A stretch of DNA of 16,881 nt from Deinococcus sp. (lineage in GTDB: Bacteria > Deinococcota > Deinococci > Deinococcales > Deinococcaceae), in NCBI GenBank assembly GCA_018260275.1, contig JAGLBK010000031.1:1-16881 (forward strand), in the 5' to 3' direction. Both the position numbers and the translations under genes were made by a program. Shown piece after piece: positions 6,268 through 12,631 of this stretch; position 1 is the first letter of the stretch, and the number at the start of each line of letters is the position of its first letter. Below the pieces are notes generated by a model that searched no databases, was not told where the DNA came from, and saw only the letters and a list, made by a program, of their open reading frames with translations.

Positions 6268-6990
6268 ATGACTCTGTCTGCCGCTTCCGATGGTTCTTCC
6301 GCTTCTCCAGGCGCAGTTGCCCCCGGCCTGCTGCTGGTCATTACCGGAGCGTCGGGCGTGGGCAAAGGAACATTGCGTGAAAAATGGCTGGCCGGGCAGG
6401 ACGTGTTCTACAGCACATCCTGGACTACCCGTGAGCCGCGCTCCGGTGAGGTCAACGGGCGTGATTATATTTTTGTCTCGCCTACAGAATTTCTGAAAAG
6501 GGCCGAGGAGAACGGCTTTCTGGAACACGCGCAGTTTGTCGGCAACCATTACGGCACGCCGATTGAGCCTATCGAGGCGGCGCTGGAACGCGGGCAGGAC
6601 GTGATCCTGGAAATCGAAGTCGAGGGCGCGATGCAGGTCAAGGAACGCATGGGCGACCGGGCCATTCTGGTCTTTATCATGCCCCCGAGCCTCACCGAGT
6701 TGCGCCGCCGCCTGACCGAACGCGCCACCGAGACCCCCGAGCGCATCGAAAAGCGGCTGCTGCGGGCCAGAGACGAGATCATGGAAGCGCACAAGTTTCG
6801 TTACGTGGTGGTCAACGACGACCTCGACCGCGCCGTGCAGGAAATGCTGGCGGTGCAGCACGCCGAACGCGCCGCGTATAAATCCCCTGAACAGTGGACG
6901 CCGCAGGACCATGGAGCGCACCGGGCCGCGCAGCAGGTCAGCAGCAGTAGGCTGACCCGTGAGCACCTGCAAAAAGTGGTGGAGTCCTGA
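6268..6990 (+). CDS. gmk: Guanylate kinase
   Basis: Guanylate kinase transfers phosphate from ATP to GMP, making GDP in the cytoplasm. The P-loop TGASGVGKGT is near residues 26-35. The GMP-binding signature follows as STSWTTREPRSGEVNGRDY, then FLEHAQFVGNHYGTP, then VILEIEVEGAMQVK. The LID arginine region is RLTERATETPERIEKRL, and FRYVVVNDDLDRAV is typical of the C-terminal part. The protein is about 240 residues, longer than the usual 200-210. The excess is a Ser/Ala-rich N-terminus of about 19 residues and a C-terminal tail of about 30. ATG 6268 is preferred over GTG 6265 on promoter spacing, but either could be used. The stop overlaps the macrodomain start (TGATG). Confidence 0.95.
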   Translation: MTLSAASDGSSASPGAVAPGLLLVITGASGVGKGTLREKWLAGQDVFYSTSWTTREPRSGEVNGRDYIFVSPTEFLKRAEENGFLEHAQFVGNHYGTPIEPIEAALERGQDVILEIEVEGAMQVKERMGDRAILVFIMPPSLTELRRRLTERATETPERIEKRLLRARDEIMEAHKFRYVVVNDDLDRAVQEMLAVQHAERAAYKSPEQWTPQDHGAHRAAQQVSSSRLTREHLQKVVES

Positions 6991-7496
6991 TGCCGCTGGA
7001 ACTGGTTCAGGGCGACATTGCCCGGCAGGACGTTGACGCGGTGGTCACGGCGGCCAACAAGCAACTGATGGGCGGCGGAGGGGTAGACGGGGTCATTCAC
7101 CGCGCCGCCGGGCCGGACCTGCTGCGGGCCATCCGACAGATCGGGGGTACGCCGACGGGCACCGCCGTGATTACGCCCGCGTTTAAGTTGGCCGAGCGGG
7201 GCAACAAATTTGTGATTCATGCCGTCGGCCCGGTCTGGCACGGTGGGAAGTCCGGCGAGGCCAAACTGCTGGCAGGGGCCTACTGCGAAAGCCTCAAGCT
7301 GGCCGCCGCCAACGGGTGCCGGTCGGTGGCGTTTCCGGCGATCAGTACGGGCGTCTACGGCTATCCGGTCGAGAAGGCCGCGCCAGTGGCCCTACAAGCC
7401 ATTCAGGAGTTCTTGCACGACCATTCCGCAATGACAGTGCGTGTCGTGCTGTATAGCGCCGAGGCTCTCCGGGTGTTCGAGCGGGCGCTGGCGTAG
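6990..7496 (+). CDS. Macrodomain protein, probable O-acetyl-ADP-ribose deacetylase type
   Basis: This 168-residue protein is a single macrodomain, a fold that binds ADP-ribose and in many members removes it or its acetyl ester. The family blocks are LVQGDIARQDVDAVVTAANK, then LMGGGGVDGVIHRAAG, then GTPTGTAVITPAFKL, then VIHAVGPVWHGG, and VAFPAISTGVYGYP, which is the phosphate-binding loop. The Asn of the AAN motif and the GGGGVDG loop are those expected of the active MacroD-type class. The ATG overlaps the gmk stop by one base (TGATG), so translation is probably coupled. The pairing with guanylate kinase hints at nucleotide or ADP-ribose housekeeping, but no direct functional link is shown. 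A hairpin lies downstream. Confidence 0.92.
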   Translation: MPLELVQGDIARQDVDAVVTAANKQLMGGGGVDGVIHRAAGPDLLRAIRQIGGTPTGTAVITPAFKLAERGNKFVIHAVGPVWHGGKSGEAKLLAGAYCESLKLAAANGCRSVAFPAISTGVYGYPVEKAAPVALQAIQEFLHDHSAMTVRVVLYSAEALRVFERALA

Positions 7497-7504
7497 TTGC
7501 GGGC

Positions 7505-7528
7505 CTGACCGACCTGGTTGCCGGTCAG
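7505..7528. terminator. Hairpin between convergent genes
   Basis: CTGACCG (7505-7511) pairs with CGGTCAG (7522-7528) around a 10-nt loop. It lies between the macrodomain gene and the convergent lipoprotein gene. There is no T run on either strand, so termination is plausible but not certain. Confidence 0.4.
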
Positions 7529-7539
7529 GTGGCGCAGGT

Positions 7540-7899
7540 TCAGTAGGCGAACGTGATGGTCTGGTTGGCGCTGCTGAGGTCGACCGTCTGGGCGGCGGGG
7601 GTCTTTTTGCCCGCAGTAGCCGCCAAGACGGTATACACGCCCTTGAGTCCGGTAACGGCGCCCCCGCTGGCCAGCGTGTAGCTCCGGGCGTTGCCGTCGG
7701 CTGCCGTGACAGTCACCAGATGGGTGCCGCCCGAACCGGTAAAATTTACGGTCAGGGCAAAGGTCTTTGAGGGGGTGGTGGTCGTGGTGGTCGTGGTTGA
7801 GGAACCGCAGGACGCCAGCCCCAGCGAGAGGGCCAGCGCGGCCCCACCGAGCTTCAGCTTTAGGCGGCCTAGGGCCAGAGGGAAGGGACGTGAGATCAT
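7540..7899 (-). CDS. Small lipoprotein with threonine repeat
   Basis: This 119-residue protein has a lipoprotein signal peptide: basic residues near the N-terminus (RLKLK), a hydrophobic stretch AALALSLGLAS and Cys31 in the lipobox LASC. The mature part starts CGSS, then eight threonines (35-42), a flexible tether. Then comes a small beta-rich domain FALTVNFTGSGGTHLVTVT with a later SYTLASGGAVTGLKGVYTV, similar in feel to Ig-like or carboxypeptidase-regulatory-type domains; that comparison is inference. The start is ATG 7899, giving a proper signal peptide; upstream lies TTGGCC-17 bp-GACAAT with 7 nt to ATG. It is likely anchored in the cell envelope. Function is unknown. Confidence 0.78.
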   Translation of the reverse strand: MISRPFPLALGRLKLKLGGAALALSLGLASCGSSTTTTTTTTPSKTFALTVNFTGSGGTHLVTVTAADGNARSYTLASGGAVTGLKGVYTVLAATAGKKTPAAQTVDLSSANQTITFAY

Positions 7900-7906
7900 G
7901 GCCGTT

Positions 7907-7935
7907 ATTGTCTCACAGCCCACATGGGCGGCCAA
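7907..7935 (-). promoter_or_regulatory. Candidate promoter of the lipoprotein gene
   Basis: On the minus strand TTGGCC (7930-7935) and GACAAT (7907-7912) are separated by 17 bp, and the -10 ends 7 nt before the ATG at 7899. This again fits a leaderless transcript. Confidence 0.42.
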
Positions 7936-7980
7936 GTCGGTTTCGATGAGGAGGCGTTGGTGGCGCACAATGGGAAGAAT

Positions 7981-8220
7981 ATGTCAGACCGTGAAGTCAA
8001 TTTTGCCCGCGCCATTCTCGGAGAGCGTTCTTACCGTGACGTGCCGACCGACGAGGTGCTGCGAGGGGCCGAGCGCCTGCTGAACGAGTGGATGGGCGGC
8101 GAAATCCGCATGGAGCGCCCCAAACTGTACGATCACTACGCCCTGCTGCTGCTGGGGCTGCTGCAAAAAAACCGTGACCTCGAAGCTAGGATCGCGGCGC
8201 TGGAGGCCCGGCATGACTGA
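7981..8220 (+). CDS. Small hypothetical protein upstream of trpF
   Basis: This is a 79-residue soluble protein with no recognised family. It starts MSDREVNFARAILGERSYRD and ends in a leucine-rich helix (YALLLLGLLQKNRDLEARIA) that could form a short coiled coil. The start is ATG 7981, after GGGAAG. The frame continues upstream to 7924, but that part overlaps the promoter of the divergent lipoprotein gene and looks non-coding. Its last 8 bases overlap the start of trpF, so the two are likely translated together. The arrangement suggests a conserved partner of trpF in this lineage, not a known tryptophan-pathway enzyme. Confidence 0.68.
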   Translation: MSDREVNFARAILGERSYRDVPTDEVLRGAERLLNEWMGGEIRMERPKLYDHYALLLLGLLQKNRDLEARIAALEARHD

Positions 8221-8839
8221 GCGCGTGCCCCCCAGGGTTAAGATTTGCGGCACGACCTCGGTGGCCGACGCGCTTATGTGTGCCGAGGCCGGAGCTGACG
8301 CACTAGGGTTTATTTTTGCGCCGGTGAGTAAGCGCCTGGTGACTCCTCAGGTGGCCCGCGCCGCCAGCCTGAGTGTCGGCCCGGCGGTGACCCGCGTGGG
8401 CGTATTCATGCACCAGGGCCTGGATGAAGTGCTGCGGCTGGCCGAGACGTCGCGCATGACGGCGGTTCAACTGCACGGCCCGCTGCCAGCACTTTACGTA
8501 GAAAGCATATGCGCGTATTATTCCGTTCTACGTGTTCTGCGCCCGACCGAACTGGCCGCAGAAAGAAACATGTGGGAAGGACATTCGGCTGTGACCCTGA
8601 TGCTCGACGCGCCCGAACCAGGCAGTGGTATGACGCTTGACTGGGGCGCTTTGCAGGCCAATTTTCCAGCAGGTGGTTGGCTGGCGGGTGGACTGGGCCC
8701 GTCGAATGTGGTGCAGGCTATTGAGTTGTTAAGACCAGCTGGGGTAGACGCGGTCAGTCAACTAGAGGCCCGTCCGGGGGTCAAAAATCCACAGGCGGTT
8801 CAGGCTTTTGTAGACGCGGTTAAGGGCTTCAAAAGCTGA
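8213..8839 (+). CDS. trpF: Phosphoribosylanthranilate isomerase
   Basis: TrpF converts N-(5'-phosphoribosyl)anthranilate into the carboxyphenylamino-deoxyribulose phosphate in tryptophan synthesis. The 208-residue protein is a single TIM barrel of normal length. Key motifs are VKICGTTS with catalytic Cys12, ADALGFIFAPVSKR, VTRVGVFMH, AVQLHG, LMLDAPEPGSGMTLDW with the probable general acid Asp132, then WLAGGLGPSNVVQA and GVDAVSQLEARPGVKNP, the phosphate-binding end. The usual serine in the late GVDxxSxxE motif is kept. It overlaps the small upstream gene by 8 nt. No other trp genes are in view, so it is a stray member of the pathway here. The 3' half (8500-8760) is less GC-rich than its neighbours. 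Confidence 0.95.
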   Translation: MTERVPPRVKICGTTSVADALMCAEAGADALGFIFAPVSKRLVTPQVARAASLSVGPAVTRVGVFMHQGLDEVLRLAETSRMTAVQLHGPLPALYVESICAYYSVLRVLRPTELAAERNMWEGHSAVTLMLDAPEPGSGMTLDWGALQANFPAGGWLAGGLGPSNVVQAIELLRPAGVDAVSQLEARPGVKNPQAVQAFVDAVKGFKS

Positions 8840-8840
8840 G

Positions 8841-9009
8841 TTATCCACAGGCTGGAGGTTCGCTGTGGATAACTTTCTGGGCCTCCCCAGCGGGTCATTT
8901 CCGGCGCGTATCTCTGGTGTCAGACGCCCTTTTTCTGGCTTTGACGGATGAGCAAGTTTGGGGGTATCCACGCTCTGTCCACAGGGCCTGTGGATAACTT
9001 TGTGGATAA
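8841..9009. promoter_or_regulatory. Cluster of DnaA boxes
   Basis: Four perfect TTATCCACA boxes are present: 8841-8849 on plus, and 8864-8872, 8989-8997 and 9001-9009 on minus. Two degenerate ones are GTATCCACG (8964-8972) and CTGTCCACA (8975-8983). The last two perfect boxes are part of a 12-bp direct repeat TGTGGATAACTT, with a partial third copy from 9013. The cluster lies between the convergent 3' ends of trpF and the next gene. A perfect 9-mer is not expected even once in this length by chance. It is a likely DnaA-binding locus, either a titration/control site or an origin; which of these is unknown. Confidence 0.75.
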
Positions 9010-9018
9010 CTTTGTGGC

Positions 9019-9882
9019 TTAGGACAGGCCGCAGCAGAGCGCAATCGCCTGTCCACCAGCCACCACATCTCCCCCTGGCAGGTAGGCTACGGCGGCCCCG
9101 GCAAATGGAACCCGCGCCGCCGTGTGGGTCTTGACCCCCAGGTGCTCGAAGTTGCCATGGTCGCTGCTCAGAATGATCCGGGTACCCGTGTCTAACAGGC
9201 CCGTAAGCAGCGCGTCCAGGTTGCGCAGATAGGCGCGGGCGGCCTGCCCCACCACCGAGTGCGGCGTCACGTTCGGCGCTCCCTCGTGTCCGAGCAGGTC
9301 ACTGAACCACAGGTCGGCCACCAGCAGATCCCAGTCCTGGGCGGCCTGTCCAAGAACCTTTCCCTGTTGCGTCAGGTCGGGCAGCGGCGCGGTCATCCAG
9401 GGACGCTCTAATCCCAGGCCCAGGGTGGCTCCAAGGAGCGGCAGCCCCGGCGGATTGAGGGGCAGGCCCGCCGCCCGGAACGAGTAGGGAAAGCAGCCCA
9501 GGCGGTTGCGCCCGCTGCCGCGTGTGCCGGGAAGAGGCGGGGCCAGATACTGCGGCTCGTAGCGGTTGACCAGCGCGGTGCGTGCCCCGGCCCGGGTCAG
9601 GCGTACTGGCAGACTGAACTGCTGCAACAGGCGCTGTAAGGTCGGTCCCGGCTGCGGCCCGAAGTGTTCGCCCATCAGCGCCACGGCGTCGTGTCCGGTC
9701 AGCCAGCAGCTTTGGCCGGTACCCGACTGCGGCAGCCCCGGTACTCCGAGGGCCGCGTCGAGGGCCATCCCCTGGTCTATAAGAGGCCGCAACACTGGTA
9801 ATTCCTGTTCCCACGGGCTGCCGGGCGGCGCATCGGCGGGATGGCCCACACCGTCCAGCGCCAGCCAGAACAGGCCACTCAC
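9019..9882 (-). CDS. Alkaline phosphatase-superfamily metalloenzyme
   Basis: This 287-residue protein has the metal-binding pattern of the alkaline phosphatase/iPGM/phosphopentomutase superfamily. It shows FWLALDGVGH with Asp10, GLPQSGTGQSCWLTGHD with the probable nucleophile Ser53 or Thr55, then ADLWFSDLLGHEG, SSDHGNFEHLG and THTAARVPF, the second metal site. It is shorter than cofactor-independent phosphoglycerate mutase, and the substrate is unknown. The GTG at 9882 (MSGLFWLALDG) is chosen because the fold begins there and GAGGGCAAAGGC lies upstream. The frame is open further upstream but that 62-residue stretch is basic and not protein-like. The end of the gene touches the DnaA-box cluster. 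Confidence 0.8.
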   Translation of the reverse strand: MSGLFWLALDGVGHPADAPPGSPWEQELPVLRPLIDQGMALDAALGVPGLPQSGTGQSCWLTGHDAVALMGEHFGPQPGPTLQRLLQQFSLPVRLTRAGARTALVNRYEPQYLAPPLPGTRGSGRNRLGCFPYSFRAAGLPLNPPGLPLLGATLGLGLERPWMTAPLPDLTQQGKVLGQAAQDWDLLVADLWFSDLLGHEGAPNVTPHSVVGQAARAYLRNLDALLTGLLDTGTRIILSSDHGNFEHLGVKTHTAARVPFAGAAVAYLPGGDVVAGGQAIALCCGLS

Positions 9883-10102
9883 GCCTTTGCCCTCATGAAC
9901 GCAGCATACACGCCCCCTTTTCCTGATCCGGCAGATGCCTGACCAGTTTGGGCCAGCAGGCGTATGGAGAGCGTGCCAGGGCCGACTCAAGGTGGTCTGT
10001 GCCGCGCTGCGGTCTGCGGTCAGGCGACGGCCCTGATACCGGGAAAAGCGTGTAGGAGGGTGAAACACTGCACCTTGAGATAAGAGTGTGAGAACGGGGC
10101 GC

Positions 10103-10108
10103 TAGACT
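10103..10108 (+). promoter_or_regulatory. Possible leaderless-type -10 (TAGACT) of khpB
   Basis: TAGACT ends 7 nt before the ATG at 10116, with no ribosome site at that ATG. The nearest -35-like TTGAGA (10075-10080) is too far (22 bp). Confidence 0.42.
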
Positions 10109-10115
10109 GCCGGAC

Positions 10116-10700
10116 ATGGACAACCGTACCAACCTCGACGATTACCTGGCAGGTCTGGGAATCAGCGACGCCGACGAGAACGCGCCGCCTCTGCCTGTGC
10201 CCGAGACGGCGCTCACTGCCGGGCCTGCTCTGGAAGCGGCCCACGAAGACCCGCGCACGGTGCTGGAACGCTTTGTCAAGGGTCTGATCGCGCGGGTGGA
10301 CCCCGGCCTGAGCTACACCATTCGTGAAGTTGAAGAAGCCTTCGAGGTTGAACTGAACGGCGAACATGCCGCCCAGCTGGCGGGCCGCGACGGGCGTACG
10401 CTGGGGGCCATAGAAGTGATCGCCTATACCGTGCTGGCAAAACAGGCGGGCCGCGCCGACCTGCGGGTGCGCGTGGACGTGGGCGGTTACCGCAAGCGGC
10501 AGGCCGACACGCTGGCAAAACTGGCCGAGCGACTGGCCGTGCAGGTCGCCAAGAGCGGCGAGGCGCATGAGCTTCAGCCGATGCCAGCCGCCGACCGCCG
10601 GATTATCCACATGACCCTCAAGGAAAATCCCGACGTGATGAGCGAATCGGTGGGCGAGGGAGCCTCGCGGCGGCTGATTATCCGGCCCCGGCATGGGTAG
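10116..10700 (+). CDS. khpB: KhpB/Jag RNA-binding protein (KH and R3H domains)
   Basis: This 194-residue protein has the Jag/KhpB layout. An acidic N-terminal part (DDYLAGLGISDADENAP) and a proline-rich linker come first, then a KH domain of about residues 45-125. The KH GxxG loop is GRDG (90-93), followed by TLGAIEVIAYTVL. The R3H domain runs from about 128 to 192, with its signature R161-x-x-x-H165 in DRRIIHMTLKENPDV and SRRLIIRP at the end. KhpB binds RNA with its partner KhpA and affects cell elongation and division in other bacteria. In many genomes it sits beside yidC and rnpA, but here it precedes prmC. A hairpin follows the stop. Confidence 0.9.
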   Translation: MDNRTNLDDYLAGLGISDADENAPPLPVPETALTAGPALEAAHEDPRTVLERFVKGLIARVDPGLSYTIREVEEAFEVELNGEHAAQLAGRDGRTLGAIEVIAYTVLAKQAGRADLRVRVDVGGYRKRQADTLAKLAERLAVQVAKSGEAHELQPMPAADRRIIHMTLKENPDVMSESVGEGASRRLIIRPRHG

Positions 10701-10704
10701 GCTG

Positions 10705-10765
10705 CGCCGATGATGGATGATCGGCGATAGAGCATGGAAAAAGATTTTCTCCATCATCCATCATC
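10705..10765. repeat. Palindromic GATGGAT-type repeats between khpB and prmC
   Basis: CGCCGAT (10705-10711) and ATCGGCG (10720-10726) form a 7-bp hairpin around GATGGATG. The 13-mer GATGATGGATGAT (10709-10721) also pairs perfectly with 10753-10765. The start codon assigned to prmC lies in the loop of the larger structure, so folding could affect its translation. Confidence 0.55.
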
Positions 10766-11681
10766 TATCTCCCATCCCCTTTCTTTGCGGGGGCTGCTGA
10801 ACGAGTCCGTGACCGCACTAAGACTCGCTGGTGTTCCCTCGCCGGAGGTGGATGCCCGCGAGCTTTTGCTGCACGCGCTAGGGCTTTCGCGTGTGTTGTT
10901 GCTGACCCGTGCCACTGAAGTCGTTGCTGAGGCCGACGCCGCGAAAGTTCGCACCCTGATAACGCAGCGGTCCGCGCGTATCCCCCTTCAGCACCTGCTG
11001 GGTGAAGTGGAATGGGGCGGCGTGCACCTAAAGGTGGACGGGCGGGCGCTGGTGCCGAGGCCGGAGACGGAGATACTGCTGGAGCTGGCGCTGCGGGCCG
11101 TTGATGGGAGATGGATGATGGATGATGGAGGCAAGACCGCGCACCGCGCACCGCGCATTGCGTCCCTCTCCACAAGCCACAAGCCACAAGCCACAAGCCT
11201 GCTGGACATCGGCACCGGCACAGGCGCACTCGCCCTGGCCCTCAAGCACGCGCTGCCTCACGCCCAGGTCACGGCCACCGACCTCAGTGCCGATGCGTTG
11301 GCCCTGGCACGGGAAAACGCGGCGCTCAACGGGCTGGATGTGCAATTTATGCAGGGCAACCTGTTTGCCGGACTGGGCGGGCCGTTTGACCTGATTGTGT
11401 CCAACCCGCCGTATCTGCCCGCCGCCGACCGCGAAAATGCCGACCCCGAAGTGGCGCACGACCCCGAACTGGCGCTGTATTCGGGGCCGGCCGGACTGGA
11501 TTTGGCGCGGGAGCTGGTCGCGGGAGCCGCGTCACGTCTGACACCCGGCGGCGTACTCCTGCTGGAACTCGACCCGCGCAACGTGGAGCACCTGGCCGCC
11601 GAAATGCCTGGATGGAACGTGGAAATCCTGTGCGACCTGACCGGACGGCAGCGGTTTTTGCGGGCTGTCCGCGCCGAATGA
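10734..11681 (+). CDS. prmC: Release factor glutamine methyltransferase with heptanucleotide-repeat insertion
   Basis: PrmC (HemK) methylates the glutamine of the GGQ motif in release factors RF1 and RF2. The N-terminal helical domain (residues about 18-95: LRGLLNESVTALRLAGVPSP, then RIPLQHLLGEVEWGG) is followed by VPRPETEILLELAL. The SAM-binding DIGTGTGALALAL starts at 158, and the active-site NPPY at 224-227 binds the glutamine. The linker Asp124-Ser155, absent from normal PrmC, is encoded by three heptanucleotide arrays and stays in frame, giving 315 residues instead of about 280. The start is uncertain: ATG 10734 lies in repeat DNA with no clear ribosome site, while TTG 10785 would match the usual family N-terminus. 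Confidence 0.92.
   Translation: MEKDFLHHPSSISHPLSLRGLLNESVTALRLAGVPSPEVDARELLLHALGLSRVLLLTRATEVVAEADAAKVRTLITQRSARIPLQHLLGEVEWGGVHLKVDGRALVPRPETEILLELALRAVDGRWMMDDGGKTAHRAPRIASLSTSHKPQATSLLDIGTGTGALALALKHALPHAQVTATDLSADALALARENAALNGLDVQFMQGNLFAGLGGPFDLIVSNPPYLPAADRENADPEVAHDPELALYSGPAGLDLARELVAGAASRLTPGGVLLLELDPRNVEHLAAEMPGWNVEILCDLTGRQRFLRAVRAE
10749..10776. repeat. Four heptamers, inverted mate of the repeat at 11103-11130
   Basis: These 28 bp are four 7-nt units (CTCCATC, ATCCATC, ATCTATC, TCCCATC). They form the inverse of 11103-11130 with 27 of 28 positions matching. They encode residues 6-14 of the assigned prmC frame, a stretch not seen in normal PrmC. Confidence 0.75.
11103..11197. 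repeat. Compound heptanucleotide repeat array inside prmC
   Basis: Three unrelated 7-nt repeats follow each other. Four GATGGRN units lie at 11103-11130, three CCGCGCA units at 11137-11157, and four CCACAAG units at 11170-11197. The whole stretch is read through in frame as the interdomain linker of PrmC, giving a basic, low-complexity peptide. Confidence 0.85.
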
Positions 11682-11726
11682 ACAAAAATCTGGGAGTTCC
11701 GTTCGGCAAGTGTTAATCTGGCAGGG

Positions 11727-11752
11727 CAGCCGAGGGGCTGACATTCTTTTTT
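11727..11752 (+). terminator. Terminator-like hairpin after prmC
   Basis: CAGCC-GAGG-GGCTG is followed by ACATTCTTTTTT. The stem is short (5 bp) but the T run is good. It would end prmC transcripts or act as an attenuator in the long leader before purC. Confidence 0.55.
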
Positions 11753-11760
11753 ATCCAGTC

Positions 11761-11855
11761 GCGTCCCGCGAGACGCTCCAGCATCAGCTGGTAAGCCTGC
11801 CCGGCGAGGCGGCACCGGAGACAAAATGCCCATCGCAACGACATTTCAGCGTCGT
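11761..11855 (+). promoter_or_regulatory. Structured leader of purC
   Basis: Successive small stems are visible: GCGTC/GACGC (11761-11776), CCAGC-ATCA-GCTGG (11778-11791), GCCT/AGGC (11795-11810) and ACGAC/GTCGT (11838-11855). They lie between the terminator-like hairpin and purC. No known riboswitch consensus, including the purine type, was recognised. Confidence 0.35.
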
Positions 11856-11906
11856 CCCGCTACTGTTCGGGAGGCGCTTTTCCTACATTTCAGGGGGATA
11901 AGATGA
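11826..11906 (+). CDS. Possible 26-aa leader peptide overlapping purC
   Basis: ATG 11826 has GGAG 5 nt upstream (11817-11820). It opens a 26-codon frame (MPIATTFQRRPATVREALFL and six more residues) that ends with TGA at 11904-11906. That stop overlaps the purC ATG (ATGA). Such an overlap suggests translational coupling or a control peptide. It shows no run of a single amino acid that would point to classical attenuation. It could be chance; the good ribosome site and exact overlap are the only support. Confidence 0.4.
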   Translation: MPIATTFQRRPATVREALFLHFRGIR

Positions 11907-12631
11907 CTACAGGAGAACTGAACCGGGGCGAACTGAAGTACGAGGGCAAGGCCAAGCGCGTTTATGCCACTGCCAACCCCGCCGAGTACATCGTGGAGTA
12001 CAAGGACGACGCCACCGCCTTCAACGCCCAGAAGCGCGGCACCTGGGAGGGCAAGGGCCAGACCAACAACGCCATTACCGCGCACCTGTACCCCCAGCTG
12101 GAAGCCGCCGGGATTCCCACTCACTTCATTGCCAGGCTGGACGAGCGCCACCAGCAGGTCAAGGCCGTGACCATCGTGCCGGTGGAGGTCATCGTGCGGA
12201 ACGTGGCCGCCGGGAGCTTCAGCAAGCGCCTGGGCGTGGAGGAAGGCACGCCGCTGGCCCGCCCCGTGGTGGAGTACTGCTACAAATCCGACGAACTGGG
12301 CGACCCGCTGATTAACACCGACACCGCCATCAGCCTGGGCTGGGCCAGCGAAGCCGACCTGAAGCGCATCCGCGAACTGGCACTGAAGATTCGCGACTTT
12401 CTGGTGCCCTACTTTGAAAAACGCGGCGTGCGCCTGATTGATTTCAAGCTGGAATTCGGGAAGTTGCCGGGCGGCGAAATCGTGCTGGCCGACGAAATCA
12501 GCCCCGACACCTGCCGTTTCTGGGACGCTGAAACCGGCGAAAAGATGGACAAAGACCGCTTCCGGCGCGACCTGGGCGGCGAGGCTGAGGCTTATGCCGA
12601 GATGCTGCGGCGCGTGACCACAGAGGTCTAA
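11903..12631 (+). CDS. purC: Phosphoribosylaminoimidazole-succinocarboxamide synthase (SAICAR synthetase)
   Basis: PurC joins aspartate to CAIR with ATP, making SAICAR in de novo purine synthesis. The 242-residue protein is of normal length. Motifs are LKYEGKAKRVYAT (nucleotide-binding loop), VEYKDDATAFNAQKRGTW, GKGQTNNAIT, then VIVRNVAAGSFSKRLG, the PurC signature. LIDFKLEFGK and LADEISPDTCRFWD follow; the latter holds the metal and substrate acidic residues. The start is ATG 11903 after GGGGGAT. It is the first enzyme gene of the purC-purS-x-purQ-...-purL operon. Its stop codon lies within the first octanucleotide repeat, so the repeat has reached the very end of the coding sequence. Confidence 0.96.
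   Translation: MTTGELNRGELKYEGKAKRVYATANPAEYIVEYKDDATAFNAQKRGTWEGKGQTNNAITAHLYPQLEAAGIPTHFIARLDERHQQVKAVTIVPVEVIVRNVAAGSFSKRLGVEEGTPLARPVVEYCYKSDELGDPLINTDTAISLGWASEADLKRIRELALKIRDFLVPYFEKRGVRLIDFKLEFGKLPGGEIVLADEISPDTCRFWDAETGEKMDKDRFRRDLGGEAEAYAEMLRRVTTEV

Noticed and set aside
6043..6972. Minus-strand open frame of 309 codons opposite gmk
   Set aside because: gmk covers the same bases with all its motifs; the antisense protein has no recognisable features.
7767..7805. Repeat of GGTGGT/GTC units near the lipoprotein start, considered as a tandem repeat element
   Set aside because: It is just the codons of eight threonines in the lipoprotein tether and keeps the reading frame.
11761..11855. 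Purine riboswitch or tRNA-like structure before purC
   Set aside because: The stems are short and none of the conserved loop sequences of a purine aptamer or a T-arm was seen.
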